NCBI GenBank assembly: GCA_001464335.1
Contig: LNEV01000009.1
Location: 62,001-126,000, forward strand
Direction: 5' to 3'
Source: Rhizobiales bacterium Ga0077545
GTDB lineage: Bacteria > Pseudomonadota > Alphaproteobacteria > Rhizobiales > Methylopilaceae
DNA: 64,000 bases
Every line of letters begins with the position of its first letter. Positions within the stretch are counted from its first letter, which is position 1. The notes beneath the pieces were generated by a model that made no database searches, was not told where the DNA came from, and was given only the letters and a program-made list of their open reading frames with translations. This document shows, one piece after another, positions 8,021 through 15,204 of the stretch. The translations under genes and the position numbers were made by a program.

Positions 8021-8449
8021 TCAGGGTTGCTGATCGTCGGCGCCGATGGCGGCAAGGGCGGCACGTGCGACCTCGACATCTTCCTCGCCTTTGCCCGAGC
8101 CCACGCCCACCGCGCCGATGCATTGGCCGTCGATCACGATCGGCAGGCCGCCTTCGAGATTGGTCAGGCGGCCGCCACCGGCGATGGCGAGTTTGATTTC
8201 GTTTTTCGGATCGAGCCGAGATGTCGGCTGGCGGTGCGAGGCGGCTGTAATGGCTTTGGAGAGCGATGTCTCGCGTGACAGGAGCTTTGCCCCATCCATA
8301 CGAACGAAGGCGAGGAGGTTGCCGCCGTCATCGACGATCGTGATGTTCTGGGGCACGCCGAGTTCCTCGGCCTTGGCGAGCGCCCCGGCAAGCGCCTTCA
8401 GCGCTCCGGCATGCGTGAGTTTCAGGCCCGGTCTCGTCACGGACGTCAT
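8021..8449 (-). CDS. GlcG/HbpS family protein (haem-binding-like domain)
   Basis: A 142-residue protein of the GlcG/HbpS (DUF336) family, of usual length. Family features are the NITIVDDGGNLLAFVRMDGA strand-turn-strand, SLSKAITAASHRQPTS and the conserved GGLPI ... GAVGVGSGKGEEDVEVA end. The HbpS member binds haem and senses redox stress. Most members encoded in catabolic operons, such as GlcG beside glycolate oxidase, have no proven role. It has no export signal. Its ATG shares one base with the TAA of the upstream DUF1028 gene (TAATG), so the two are tightly coupled. It is the last gene of the monooxygenase operon. Confidence 0.85.
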   Translation of the reverse strand: MTSVTRPGLKLTHAGALKALAGALAKAEELGVPQNITIVDDGGNLLAFVRMDGAKLLSRETSLSKAITAASHRQPTSRLDPKNEIKLAIAGGGRLTNLEGGLPIVIDGQCIGAVGVGSGKGEEDVEVARAALAAIGADDQQP

Positions 8450-9123
8450 TACATGTCTCCAGGAACGCCATAGGCCGGCGCAGTGGATGGGTTGAGCGCG
8501 CGGGTGATGTAATCGCGCGCCTGCGGTTTCCAGAGCTGCCAGAGATGTTCGAGCGCGCCGATCGGATCGGTGTCGTGCCAGTCCACACGAAGATCGGCAA
8601 ACGGCCAGCTCACGTCATCGACGAGGATCATGCCGGCCGAATGCACCGGGCCTTCCTCGCCGCCCGCCGCAAGTGCCGCTTTCATCGCCGCGAGAATGCG
8701 ATCGCCGAGTTCGGATTCCTGGTCGGCATGAAACGCATCCAGCATGGACTGGGGGATCGTCGGGCCGGACAGCAGATTGCCCGCGGCGACCGCGTTCAGG
8801 CTTTCGGCCGTTGCGTGCAGACCGAGGGTGTTTTTCCCTGAAAAGGAGGCCGTGCGGCCTTCGCGATCGATGAGAGCGATCTGCCGGTAGTCGATGTGTT
8901 CCGCATCGCGTTTCAGAAGGGTCAGTGCATCGGTCGCGGACAGTTCGGCAAGAAGATCGAGTCCTTTGGGACCGAGCGTCGGATCTGTGATGTTCTGCGT
9001 TGCGACCGCGCCGATGCCCGCGCGGGCATGCGCGCAGCGTGCGGCGACGCTCGGGCTCGACGAGGAGACCGCGATGCCGAACATTCCGGTACGTGCGCAG
9101 CGCGCGGCGATGGAGAAGGTCAC
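8449..9123 (-). CDS. DUF1028 family protein (Ntn-hydrolase-like fold), function unknown
   Basis: A 224-residue DUF1028 protein beginning at GTG 9123 (VTFSIAARCARTGMFGIAVSSSSPSVAARC). The near N-terminal TFSI and the AVATQNITDPTLGPKGLDLL block are typical. DUF1028 members resemble N-terminal-nucleophile hydrolases and occur beside amidases and peptidases; no general reaction is established. Here it lies between a RidA-family gene and a GlcG-like gene, ten bases after the former. An amide- or peptide-cleaving role fits the operon but is inference. Confidence 0.85.
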   Translation of the reverse strand: MTFSIAARCARTGMFGIAVSSSSPSVAARCAHARAGIGAVATQNITDPTLGPKGLDLLAELSATDALTLLKRDAEHIDYRQIALIDREGRTASFSGKNTLGLHATAESLNAVAAGNLLSGPTIPQSMLDAFHADQESELGDRILAAMKAALAAGGEEGPVHSAGMILVDDVSWPFADLRVDWHDTDPIGALEHLWQLWKPQARDYITRALNPSTAPAYGVPGDM

Positions 9124-9132
9124 GGCTGCCCC

Positions 9133-9552
9133 TTACTTTTCGTCCGGGATCACCGCAGTGACCTCGATCTCGACAACCCATTCGGGGCGGGCAAGCGCGG
9201 GAACCACAAGACCCGTCGAGCAGGGGAAGACGCCTTTCAGCCATTTGCCCATTTCGCGGTAGACGGCCTCGCGATAGCGGATATCGGTGAGGTAGACGAC
9301 GATGCGGCAGACATGGCTGAGATCGCTGCCGGCCTCGTCGAGCAGCGTCTTGATGTTCTGCATGGCAAGTTCGGTCTGCTTGGCGGCGTCGCCGACATGC
9401 AGGCTCTCGCGGCTGTCCAGATCCTGCGAGACCTGTCCGCGCAGGAACACCATGGTTCCGCGCGCCACGACGCCCTGGCTGAGATCGTTGTCCAGCTTCT
9501 GCTCGGGATAGGTTTCGCGGGTGTTGAACGGTCGAATGCGCTTGTGAATCAT
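9133..9552 (-). CDS. RidA (YjgF/YER057c/UK114) family protein
   Basis: A 139-residue RidA-family protein starting MIHKRIRPFN at ATG 9552. It shows the family core LRGQVSQDLDS, QTELAMQNIKTLLDEAGSDLSHVCRIVVYLTDI and the C-terminal ARPEWVVEIEVTAV. Arg is kept where RidA holds the substrate carboxylate, but the usual ARS is ARP. RidA hydrolyses reactive enamines and imines to ketones plus ammonia; divergent family members act as specific deaminases in catabolic clusters. It sits eight bases after the M20 gene. Its presence suggests the pathway makes an enamine, imine or aminoacrylate-like product. Confidence 0.88.
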   Translation of the reverse strand: MIHKRIRPFNTRETYPEQKLDNDLSQGVVARGTMVFLRGQVSQDLDSRESLHVGDAAKQTELAMQNIKTLLDEAGSDLSHVCRIVVYLTDIRYREAVYREMGKWLKGVFPCSTGLVVPALARPEWVVEIEVTAVIPDEK

Positions 9553-9560
9553 CGGGGTTC

Positions 9561-10796
9561 CTAGTTCAGGCAGTCTGCCCAGTCGGGTTGGGTGAGGAGG
9601 TCGCGAAGCCGGTCCAGCATTGCGGAAGCTTCGTCGAGTTCGTCGAGGCCGATCCATTCGTCGGCAATGTGCGCGCGGGCGATATCGCCGGGGCCGCACA
9701 CAAGAGTGGGAATGCCGGCGGCGGCGTACAGACCCGCTTCGGTGCCGAAGGAAATCGTTGCGGGTTCGGCGGATGTGCCCGAGAGCCGCGTGACGAACCT
9801 CGCCGCCGGGCCGGCGCCGTCGCATTCGAGGCCCGGATAGTCGATCAGGTTTTCGCTTTCGATGCGGCTTTCGGGCGCCGCCGTCTGGAGGCTGGCGAGA
9901 CAGGCCGCAACGATGGTGTCGATGCGGCCGAGAATTTCCGCGAGATCGGTTTTCGGCGTGGAGCGGATTTCGAATTCCAGAACCGCGGTTTCCGGGATGA
10001 GGTTGAGCGCGGTGCCGCCGTGGAGCGATCCGATATGGACGCTTGCATAAGGCGGGTCGAAGCCTTCGGCGTCCCTGCGCGCTTCGAGTTCGCGGGCGAT
10101 GGCGCGAAGGCCCATCGCGATCTGTACCGCGGCGTTGACGGCGTTTGCGCCACGGTACGGATAGGCCGAATGGCCGCCGCGCCCGTGGATCGTGATGCGG
10201 CGGGCGATCTTGCCCTTGTGACCGCGAATGACGCGCATTTGCGTGGGCTCGCCCACGATGCAAAGCAGCGGCTTCTTGGAGATCTTCGCGACCTGCTTTA
10301 CGAGGTCCGGCGCGCCGCGGCAGCCGAGTTCCTCGTCGTAGGAGAAGGCCAGATGCACGGGCGCGCACAGTTCGGCGGCGCACAGATCGGGCACCTGCGC
10401 CAGAACGGCGGCGACGAAGCCCTTCATGTCGCTTGTTCCGCGGCCGAAAATCCGGCCGCCGCGGCTTGTCGCCGTGAACGGAGGCGTTGCCCAGTTCTGG
10501 CCCTCGCAGGGGACGACATCGGTGTGGGCGGAGAGCACGACGCCCGGCATGTTCCGGGGCCCGATCGTTGCAAGAATGGAGGCTTTGGTCTTGGTCGCGT
10601 CGTGGATCAGCCGTGCCTGTACGCCGTGCTGCGAAAGATAGTCGGTGACGAAGGCGACGAGATCGAGGTTCGAGCTGCGGCTGACGGTTTCGAAGGCAAC
10701 GAGCCGGGACAGGATCTCGGCCGCCCGCAACGTCCGTGGGCTGACGCCGTGGGGGGCGGAGCCGATCGGGGGTGCGAGTGCGGACGGGCCTTCCAT
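9561..10796 (-). CDS. M20 family metallohydrolase, acetylornithine deacetylase (ArgE)-like
   Basis: A 411-residue dizinc hydrolase of the M20/ArgE-DapE group. Metal and catalytic motifs are complete: SAHTDVVPC (His, Asp), GRGTSDMKGF (bridging Asp), SYDEELGCRGA (catalytic Glu and ligand Glu) and VGEPT (Glu). The dimerisation lid HGRGGHSAYPYRGANAV follows. The family removes N-acyl or N-carbamoyl groups from amino acids. A true ArgE of arginine synthesis is possible, but the gene is embedded two bases after a flavin reductase gene and eight bases before a RidA gene. A pathway-specific N-acyl amino acid hydrolase is therefore the better inference. Confidence 0.88.
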   Translation of the reverse strand: MEGPSALAPPIGSAPHGVSPRTLRAAEILSRLVAFETVSRSSNLDLVAFVTDYLSQHGVQARLIHDATKTKASILATIGPRNMPGVVLSAHTDVVPCEGQNWATPPFTATSRGGRIFGRGTSDMKGFVAAVLAQVPDLCAAELCAPVHLAFSYDEELGCRGAPDLVKQVAKISKKPLLCIVGEPTQMRVIRGHKGKIARRITIHGRGGHSAYPYRGANAVNAAVQIAMGLRAIARELEARRDAEGFDPPYASVHIGSLHGGTALNLIPETAVLEFEIRSTPKTDLAEILGRIDTIVAACLASLQTAAPESRIESENLIDYPGLECDGAGPAARFVTRLSGTSAEPATISFGTEAGLYAAAGIPTLVCGPGDIARAHIADEWIGLDELDEASAMLDRLRDLLTQPDWADCLN

Positions 10797-10798
10797 GT

Positions 10799-11290
10799 TC
10801 AGGCGGCCTTCAATCTCTGATAGCTGCGTTGCGCGTGGACGAGAGGCAAATCAGGCGTCTGCGTAAGCCCGACGACGATGCCCGCGATGATGCGGTGCGA
10901 GCCGAACTCGAACACTTCGGCGACCTTGCAGTCGAACGCGCAGACGGCACCGCGCAGCATCGGCGCGCCGGTCGTCATGGTCTCCCATTCCCCGGCCGCG
11001 AAACGGTCTTCGCGGAATTCCGGAATGCGCCCCGCAAAGGAATCGGCGACGCGCTCCTGGCTCTCCGCGAGGACATTGGCGGAGAACACACCGTTTTCGA
11101 GGATCGGGCCGAGGGCGCGGCTGTCACGATGTATGCACAGGATGACCGAGGGCGGTTCCAGTGACAGCGAGCAGAGCGTCGAGACGGTGACGCCGGCGCG
11201 GCCGCTTTCGCCGTCCGTTGTGATGACCGTGACGCCGGTGGCGGTGGCCGACATGGCGTCACGGAAGTGATCGGGGTTCACCGTGTTCAT
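10799..11290 (-). CDS. Flavin reductase of a two-component monooxygenase (RutF/HpaC-like)
   Basis: A 163-residue flavin:NAD(P)H reductase domain protein, the standard length for HpaC/RutF partners. It has ATGVTVITTDGESGRAGVTVSTLCSLSLEPPSVILCIHRDS (flavin-binding face) and the C-terminal GSHRIIAGIVVGL motif (His). It supplies reduced FAD or FMN to an oxygenase. ATG 11290 overlaps the TGA of the HpaB-like oxygenase by four bases (ATGA). The coupling makes the two a functional pair. Upstream in-frame sequence to 11596 lies inside the oxygenase gene and is not part of this protein. Confidence 0.92.
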   Translation of the reverse strand: MNTVNPDHFRDAMSATATGVTVITTDGESGRAGVTVSTLCSLSLEPPSVILCIHRDSRALGPILENGVFSANVLAESQERVADSFAGRIPEFREDRFAAGEWETMTTGAPMLRGAVCAFDCKVAEVFEFGSHRIIAGIVVGLTQTPDLPLVHAQRSYQRLKAA

Positions 11291-12738
11291 TTTGACGATC
11301 CAATACGGTCGGACAGATCGGCGGCCTTGCGGACGAAATCGAGCGGCCCTGAGAAATCGAAGCTGTTGTAGACAGCGGCGAGATGGTTGAAGTGCGGCGC
11401 CTGCGCAAACTGCACGAAGGTCAGGCGGTGGCCCGCATAGTCGGAGTTGAGCAGATCGCGGGCGAAGGCAAGCAGCTTGCGGCGGTCGTGGCTGTCCCAT
11501 TTCTCGTTCAGCGTGTAAAACTTGCTCAGCCAGTCGCCGGAACCCGGCGTCTCGAAGGCCGCGGCGTTCGGCGTGACGCAGATCTGGCCGCCGCACAATT
11601 CGCGGGCAATGTGCATCATGGCCGGAAGCTGCGAGCAGGCGAAAACGCGGCCGGCATAGAGCATCGACTGCTGCGGCATCAGAAGGCCGCCGGGGCTCTT
11701 TTCCGCCATGGCGATGGACGCCGTGAGATGTGCGTTAATGCCCTCGCGATAGCAGGCGAGGTCTGCAAGCTTTTCGCGGACGGCCTGCAGCTTGTCGAGG
11801 CCGGTCTGCTTGGCGTTCCACATCGCGGCGCCGATCATCATGTCGGCGACGTACAGGAGGCGAAGCACATACGGGAACGCCGAATAGCGGTGCAGCGTAG
11901 AGCGGATGTACTGGGCCGCCTTGGTGTGGCGGTAGAAGAAGACGTCTTCCCAGGGAATGAGGACGTCGTCGAAGATCACCAGCGCCTCGACCTCGTCGAA
12001 CTTGTTCGACAGCGGGTAATCGGCCGGGCTTCCTCGCCCGGCGAAACCGGAACGGCAGATGTGCTTCACGCCCGGCGCGCCCATCTTGACGATGCAGCCG
12101 ACGGCATAGTCCGAAAGCTGTTCGTTGGTCCACGCGCCAACGGTCGGCTTAAGGAAGGCCTGGTCGGCATAGGCGGCGGCCGTTTCGTATTTCGCGCCAC
12201 GTATGATGATGCCCGCATCGGTCTCCTTCTTCACATGGACCATCATGTCGGGGTCCTGATCCTGCGGCGCGCGTGAGCGGTCGCCCTTCGGATCGGTGTT
12301 GGCGGAGACGTGGAAGATGTCTTCAGCGACGATGCGGCGGACATGGCGGTCCACATTGTTCGCAAATTCGGGATTGAACTCGGCCAGAACATCGCGGCCG
12401 TCCATCAGCGACCAGACTTCGCCGATCGTCTCGTCACCGACACGGGTGACGACGCCGCCGATGTCCTTCATCACCGCGTCGACGCCATCGACCTTGTCGT
12501 GCCAATCCTGCTGCTCGCGCGGCGGCTTGTAGAACTTGGTGAGCCGTTCGCCGTTTTCGAGATAGGTCAGGCGGTCCTGATAGGTGGCTTCATGCTGCAT
12601 GTCGTACATGCGCGCGCGGACATCGACGATGGGTTTGAACGCCGGATGGCTGGTCACATCCTTGACGCGCTGGCCGTCGATCCAGATCTCGCGGTCATCA
12701 CGCAGGCCCGCCCGGTACTCATCCCCTGAACGTATCAT
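11287..12738 (-). CDS. HpaB-type FADH2-dependent monooxygenase, large component
   Basis: A 483-residue oxygenase of the 4-hydroxyphenylacetate 3-monooxygenase (HpaB) family, with the acyl-CoA-dehydrogenase-like fold. ATG 12738 has GAAGGA upstream. It shows the HpaB N-terminal domain (SGDEYRAGLRDDREIWIDG), a central NKFDEVEALVIFDDVLIPWEDVFFYRH segment and C-terminal helices. The family uses reduced flavin and O2 to hydroxylate phenols; relatives act on chlorophenols and some N-heteroaromatics. The partner reductase is the next gene. No hpa meta-cleavage genes (hpaD, hpaE, hpaF, hpaG) are present, so 4-hydroxyphenylacetate itself is an unlikely substrate. It heads the operon and is divergent from a LysR gene. 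Confidence 0.9.
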   Translation of the reverse strand: MIRSGDEYRAGLRDDREIWIDGQRVKDVTSHPAFKPIVDVRARMYDMQHEATYQDRLTYLENGERLTKFYKPPREQQDWHDKVDGVDAVMKDIGGVVTRVGDETIGEVWSLMDGRDVLAEFNPEFANNVDRHVRRIVAEDIFHVSANTDPKGDRSRAPQDQDPDMMVHVKKETDAGIIIRGAKYETAAAYADQAFLKPTVGAWTNEQLSDYAVGCIVKMGAPGVKHICRSGFAGRGSPADYPLSNKFDEVEALVIFDDVLIPWEDVFFYRHTKAAQYIRSTLHRYSAFPYVLRLLYVADMMIGAAMWNAKQTGLDKLQAVREKLADLACYREGINAHLTASIAMAEKSPGGLLMPQQSMLYAGRVFACSQLPAMMHIARELCGGQICVTPNAAAFETPGSGDWLSKFYTLNEKWDSHDRRKLLAFARDLLNSDYAGHRLTFVQFAQAPHFNHLAAVYNSFDFSGPLDFVRKAADLSDRIGSSK

Positions 12739-12793
12739 CGCAAATTCCTTCAGCTTGTCCGTGAAAAGAGCTTGCGACGATGGCCTGGATCAA

Positions 12794-12805
12794 TAAAATA
12801 TTTTA
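12794..12805. promoter_or_regulatory. AT-rich palindrome in the hpaB-lysR divergent promoter region
   Basis: The sequence TAAAATATTTTA is a perfect 12-bp palindrome in the 94-base gap between the divergent oxygenase and LysR genes. The surroundings are GC-rich, so an AT-rich dyad stands out. It contains a T-N10-A frame close to the T-N11-A core of LysR operators. It is a candidate operator or the -10 region of one of the two promoters. Confidence 0.4.
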
Positions 12806-12832
12806 ATTATGGGATCGGCATTTGAAAAACCA

Positions 12833-13762
12833 ATGAATCTCTCGTTGAGAGCCCTCCGCTACGTCGTGGCGACGGCGGATCACAGCAATCTCACCGAGGC
12901 GGCGCGGCATCTGAACGTGTCGCAGCCCTCTATTTCCTCAGCCATCGCGCAGGTGGAGGCGGAACTGGGGGTCCAGATCTTCATCCGCCACCACGCGCGG
13001 GGTGTCTCGCCGACCGCCGCCGGCAGCCGCATCATCAGCGAGGCGAGGGCGCTGCTGAACCACGCGCGCGATTTCGCGCAGACGGCGCAAGCGCTTGGCG
13101 ACGACGTGCGCGGCGAGATCTCGGTCGGCTGCCTGTGGACGATTGCCACCCACATCATGCCGCGCGTGATTTCCGGTTTCGGCCAGAACCATCCGGGTGT
13201 CGCGGTGCATCTGGAGGAGGGGGATCATCAGCAGATTCTCGATATGCTGCTTTCCGGCCGCACCGAGCTTGCGCTGTCCTACCGGTTGTCCATTCCCGAC
13301 GAGGTCAAGGGCGAGCTTCTCACCGAATTGCCGCCCTATGCGGTTCTGCCCGAGGATCACCCGCTCGCAAAGCGCGAGGTTCTTCACCTGGAGGATCTGG
13401 TGGACGAGCCTCTTATCCTGCTCGATCTTCCCTATTCGCGCGATTACTTCATCAATCTCTTCTCATCGCGCGGGCTGACGCCCAACATCGCGTTCCGCTC
13501 CCGCGCCTACGAGCTCGCCCGCGGTCTTGTCGGGCATGGGCGAGGCTACACGATCACCAATCTTGTCTCGCAAACGCCGGATACTCATGACGGCGGGAGG
13601 GTCGCCGCCGTGCCTCTCGCGGGCGATCTTGAGCCGGTGCAGCTCATGATCCTGACGCTCGAGCGCCAGCTCAGGCGCCCGGCGGTCGAGGTTTTCATCG
13701 AATATTTTCGCGCGGCCTATGGCGGAGCGTCCGTCAAGCAGACGCCTTTCGCGCGGCGATAA
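12833..13762 (+). CDS. LysR-family transcriptional regulator
   Basis: A 309-residue regulator. The N-terminal helix-turn-helix (LTEAARHLNVSQPSISSAIAQVEAELGVQIF, about residues 22-52) is canonical, and the C-terminal part is a periplasmic-binding-protein-like effector domain. ATG 12833 (MNLSLRALRYVV) fits the usual LysR start; an in-frame ATG at 12809 adds eight residues and neither has a clear ribosome site. It is divergent from the HpaB operon and points toward the dehydroquinase-like gene, whose 3' end it overlaps by 29 bases. By position it is the likely activator of the catabolic operon, responding to substrate or an intermediate. Confidence 0.92.
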   Translation: MNLSLRALRYVVATADHSNLTEAARHLNVSQPSISSAIAQVEAELGVQIFIRHHARGVSPTAAGSRIISEARALLNHARDFAQTAQALGDDVRGEISVGCLWTIATHIMPRVISGFGQNHPGVAVHLEEGDHQQILDMLLSGRTELALSYRLSIPDEVKGELLTELPPYAVLPEDHPLAKREVLHLEDLVDEPLILLDLPYSRDYFINLFSSRGLTPNIAFRSRAYELARGLVGHGRGYTITNLVSQTPDTHDGGRVAAVPLAGDLEPVQLMILTLERQLRRPAVEVFIEYFRAAYGGASVKQTPFARR

Positions 13763-14186
13763 GATCGCCCATGGCCGTCAGGGCGAGCTCGTAGCCGTTC
13801 GCACCGAGCCCCGCGATGACGCCGGTCGCGGCTTTCGATATGTACGAATGGTGGCGGAAGGGCTCGCGCTTCCAGATATTGCTCATATGCGCCTCGATGA
13901 TCGGCCCGTCAAAGGCAAGCAGGGCGTCGAGAATGGCAATCGATGTGTAGGTCAGCCCGGCGGCGTTGATGACGATGCCCTGGGCCGTGCCCCGTGCCTC
14001 CTGAATCCAGTCGACGATCTCCCCTTCATAATTCGACTGCCGGAAATCGAGCTGAAGGCCGAGGGCCTTCGCCTTTTCCTCGCAGCGCTGCTGGATCTGC
14101 GGAAAGCTTTCCGTCCCGTAAGTCCCGCTCGGATCGAGCCCGTAGAGGTTGGCATTGGGGCCATTGATGAAAAACACGTTTGACAT
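13734..14186 (-). CDS. Type II 3-dehydroquinate dehydratase homologue with altered active site
   Basis: A 150-residue protein of the AroQ (type II DHQase) fold. Family blocks are clear: INGPNANLYG, FRQSNYEGEIVDWIQEA, VINAAGLTYTSIAILDAL, EAHMSNIWKREPFRHHSY and GVIAGLGANGYELAL. Kept residues include the lid Tyr (TYG), the Asn of INAAG, the His of EAHMSN and the Arg of KREPFR. Two usual residues are changed: the lid Arg (RREP in true enzymes) is Asp-Pro (LDPSG), and the His of THTS is Tyr (TYTS). It may be a catabolic dehydroquinase or have taken another dehydration substrate. It is divergent from the maleate isomerase-like gene, and its end overlaps lysR. Confidence 0.8.
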   Translation of the reverse strand: MSNVFFINGPNANLYGLDPSGTYGTESFPQIQQRCEEKAKALGLQLDFRQSNYEGEIVDWIQEARGTAQGIVINAAGLTYTSIAILDALLAFDGPIIEAHMSNIWKREPFRHHSYISKAATGVIAGLGANGYELALTAMGDLIAARKASA

Positions 14187-14340
14187 GAGGGGCTCCGGGA
14201 AAAGGACGGCATAAGGTAATTCGCGGCGAGTGGCGGATTAAATCGTTATTTTCGATGCTGGCGATTGAAGAATAATGGCCAGCGTCCCCGTTGGAGCGGC
14301 ATAGGGAGGTCTTTATGCTCCGGGCAAATTTGGAGCAGAC

Positions 14341-15114
14341 ATGACCGGCTACCCGACATTTCGTTATGACGGCGATGGATACAAAGCGCGCATCGGCCTG
14401 ATTTTCATGGCCTCGAGCGTCGTGATGGACGCCGAAATGTCCGCGATGTCCGCGGAAGGCGTTGCGGTACATACGACGCGCATCCGCCTGCCCAAGGTCA
14501 CCGTCGAGGGCATCGAGGAAATGATGAACGCGCCTCAGCTCGAAGAGGCGGCGAAGCTTGTCGGCTCCGCGCCGATCGACGTTCTGTGCTTCGGCGGAAC
14601 GAGCGCGTCTTTCCTGCACGGCACGTCCTACGATGTCGCGCTGACAAAGAAGCTTCAGACCTGGGTGCCGGGGCCGAAAGTGACGACAGCGTCCACGGCG
14701 ACGCTTGCGGCGCTGAAAGAAGTGAAGGCCGGAAAAGTCGCGCTGGCGACGCCTTATGTCGGCGAGATCCACAACCGCGCCATTCGTTTCCTCGAAGAAA
14801 ACGGACATCAGGTGGTCAAGAGCGCCAAGCTCGACATCACGAGCGATCATGCCCTCGCGGAAGTGCCGCTCGAAAAGGTCTACGACCACATTCTGTCCGT
14901 CGATCATCCGGACGCGACGGCCATTTTCGTCAGCTGCACCAATTTCCGCACCGTCGGCGCCATCGAGGCGCTGGAGCAGAAGCTGGGCAAGCCGGTCGTC
15001 TCGGCCATCCAGGCCTCGTTCTGGCACTGCCTTGAAGTCACCGGCGTGAACGGGGCGAAACCCGGCTACGGCAGCCTGCTAAACAAGCGCCTCGCGTCGG
15101 ACGGAGCGGCCTGA
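14341..15114 (+). CDS. Maleate cis-trans isomerase / Asp-Glu racemase superfamily enzyme
   Basis: A 257-residue protein of the Asp/Glu/hydantoin racemase fold, most like maleate isomerase and arylmalonate decarboxylase. The two cysteines used in catalysis are present: Cys83 (VLCFGGTSASF) and Cys199 (IFVSCTNFRTV), each followed by the expected small and polar residues. Maleate isomerase converts maleate to fumarate, the last step of several nicotinate-type pathways. ATG 14341 has GGAGCA nine bases upstream. The gene is divergent from the dehydroquinase-like gene. Its presence suggests the neighbouring pathway ends in a cis-butenedioate or a malonate derivative. The exact reaction is not proven. 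Confidence 0.82.
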   Translation: MTGYPTFRYDGDGYKARIGLIFMASSVVMDAEMSAMSAEGVAVHTTRIRLPKVTVEGIEEMMNAPQLEEAAKLVGSAPIDVLCFGGTSASFLHGTSYDVALTKKLQTWVPGPKVTTASTATLAALKEVKAGKVALATPYVGEIHNRAIRFLEENGHQVVKSAKLDITSDHALAEVPLEKVYDHILSVDHPDATAIFVSCTNFRTVGAIEALEQKLGKPVVSAIQASFWHCLEVTGVNGAKPGYGSLLNKRLASDGAA

Positions 15115-15204
15115 AGCGAACGCTCGATTTTTAGGCATGTTTAACATTATGTGAGCACAAACCATTCAGCATCGGGCGTGTAGTCTGGGTGCTCTGAGTG
15201 GCAG

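Noticed and set aside
9133-10383. Long minus-strand frame (416 residues) covering both M20 and RidA genes
   Set aside because: Only the RidA C-terminal 139 residues (from ATG 9552) are a real protein; the rest is the M20 gene in the wrong frame.
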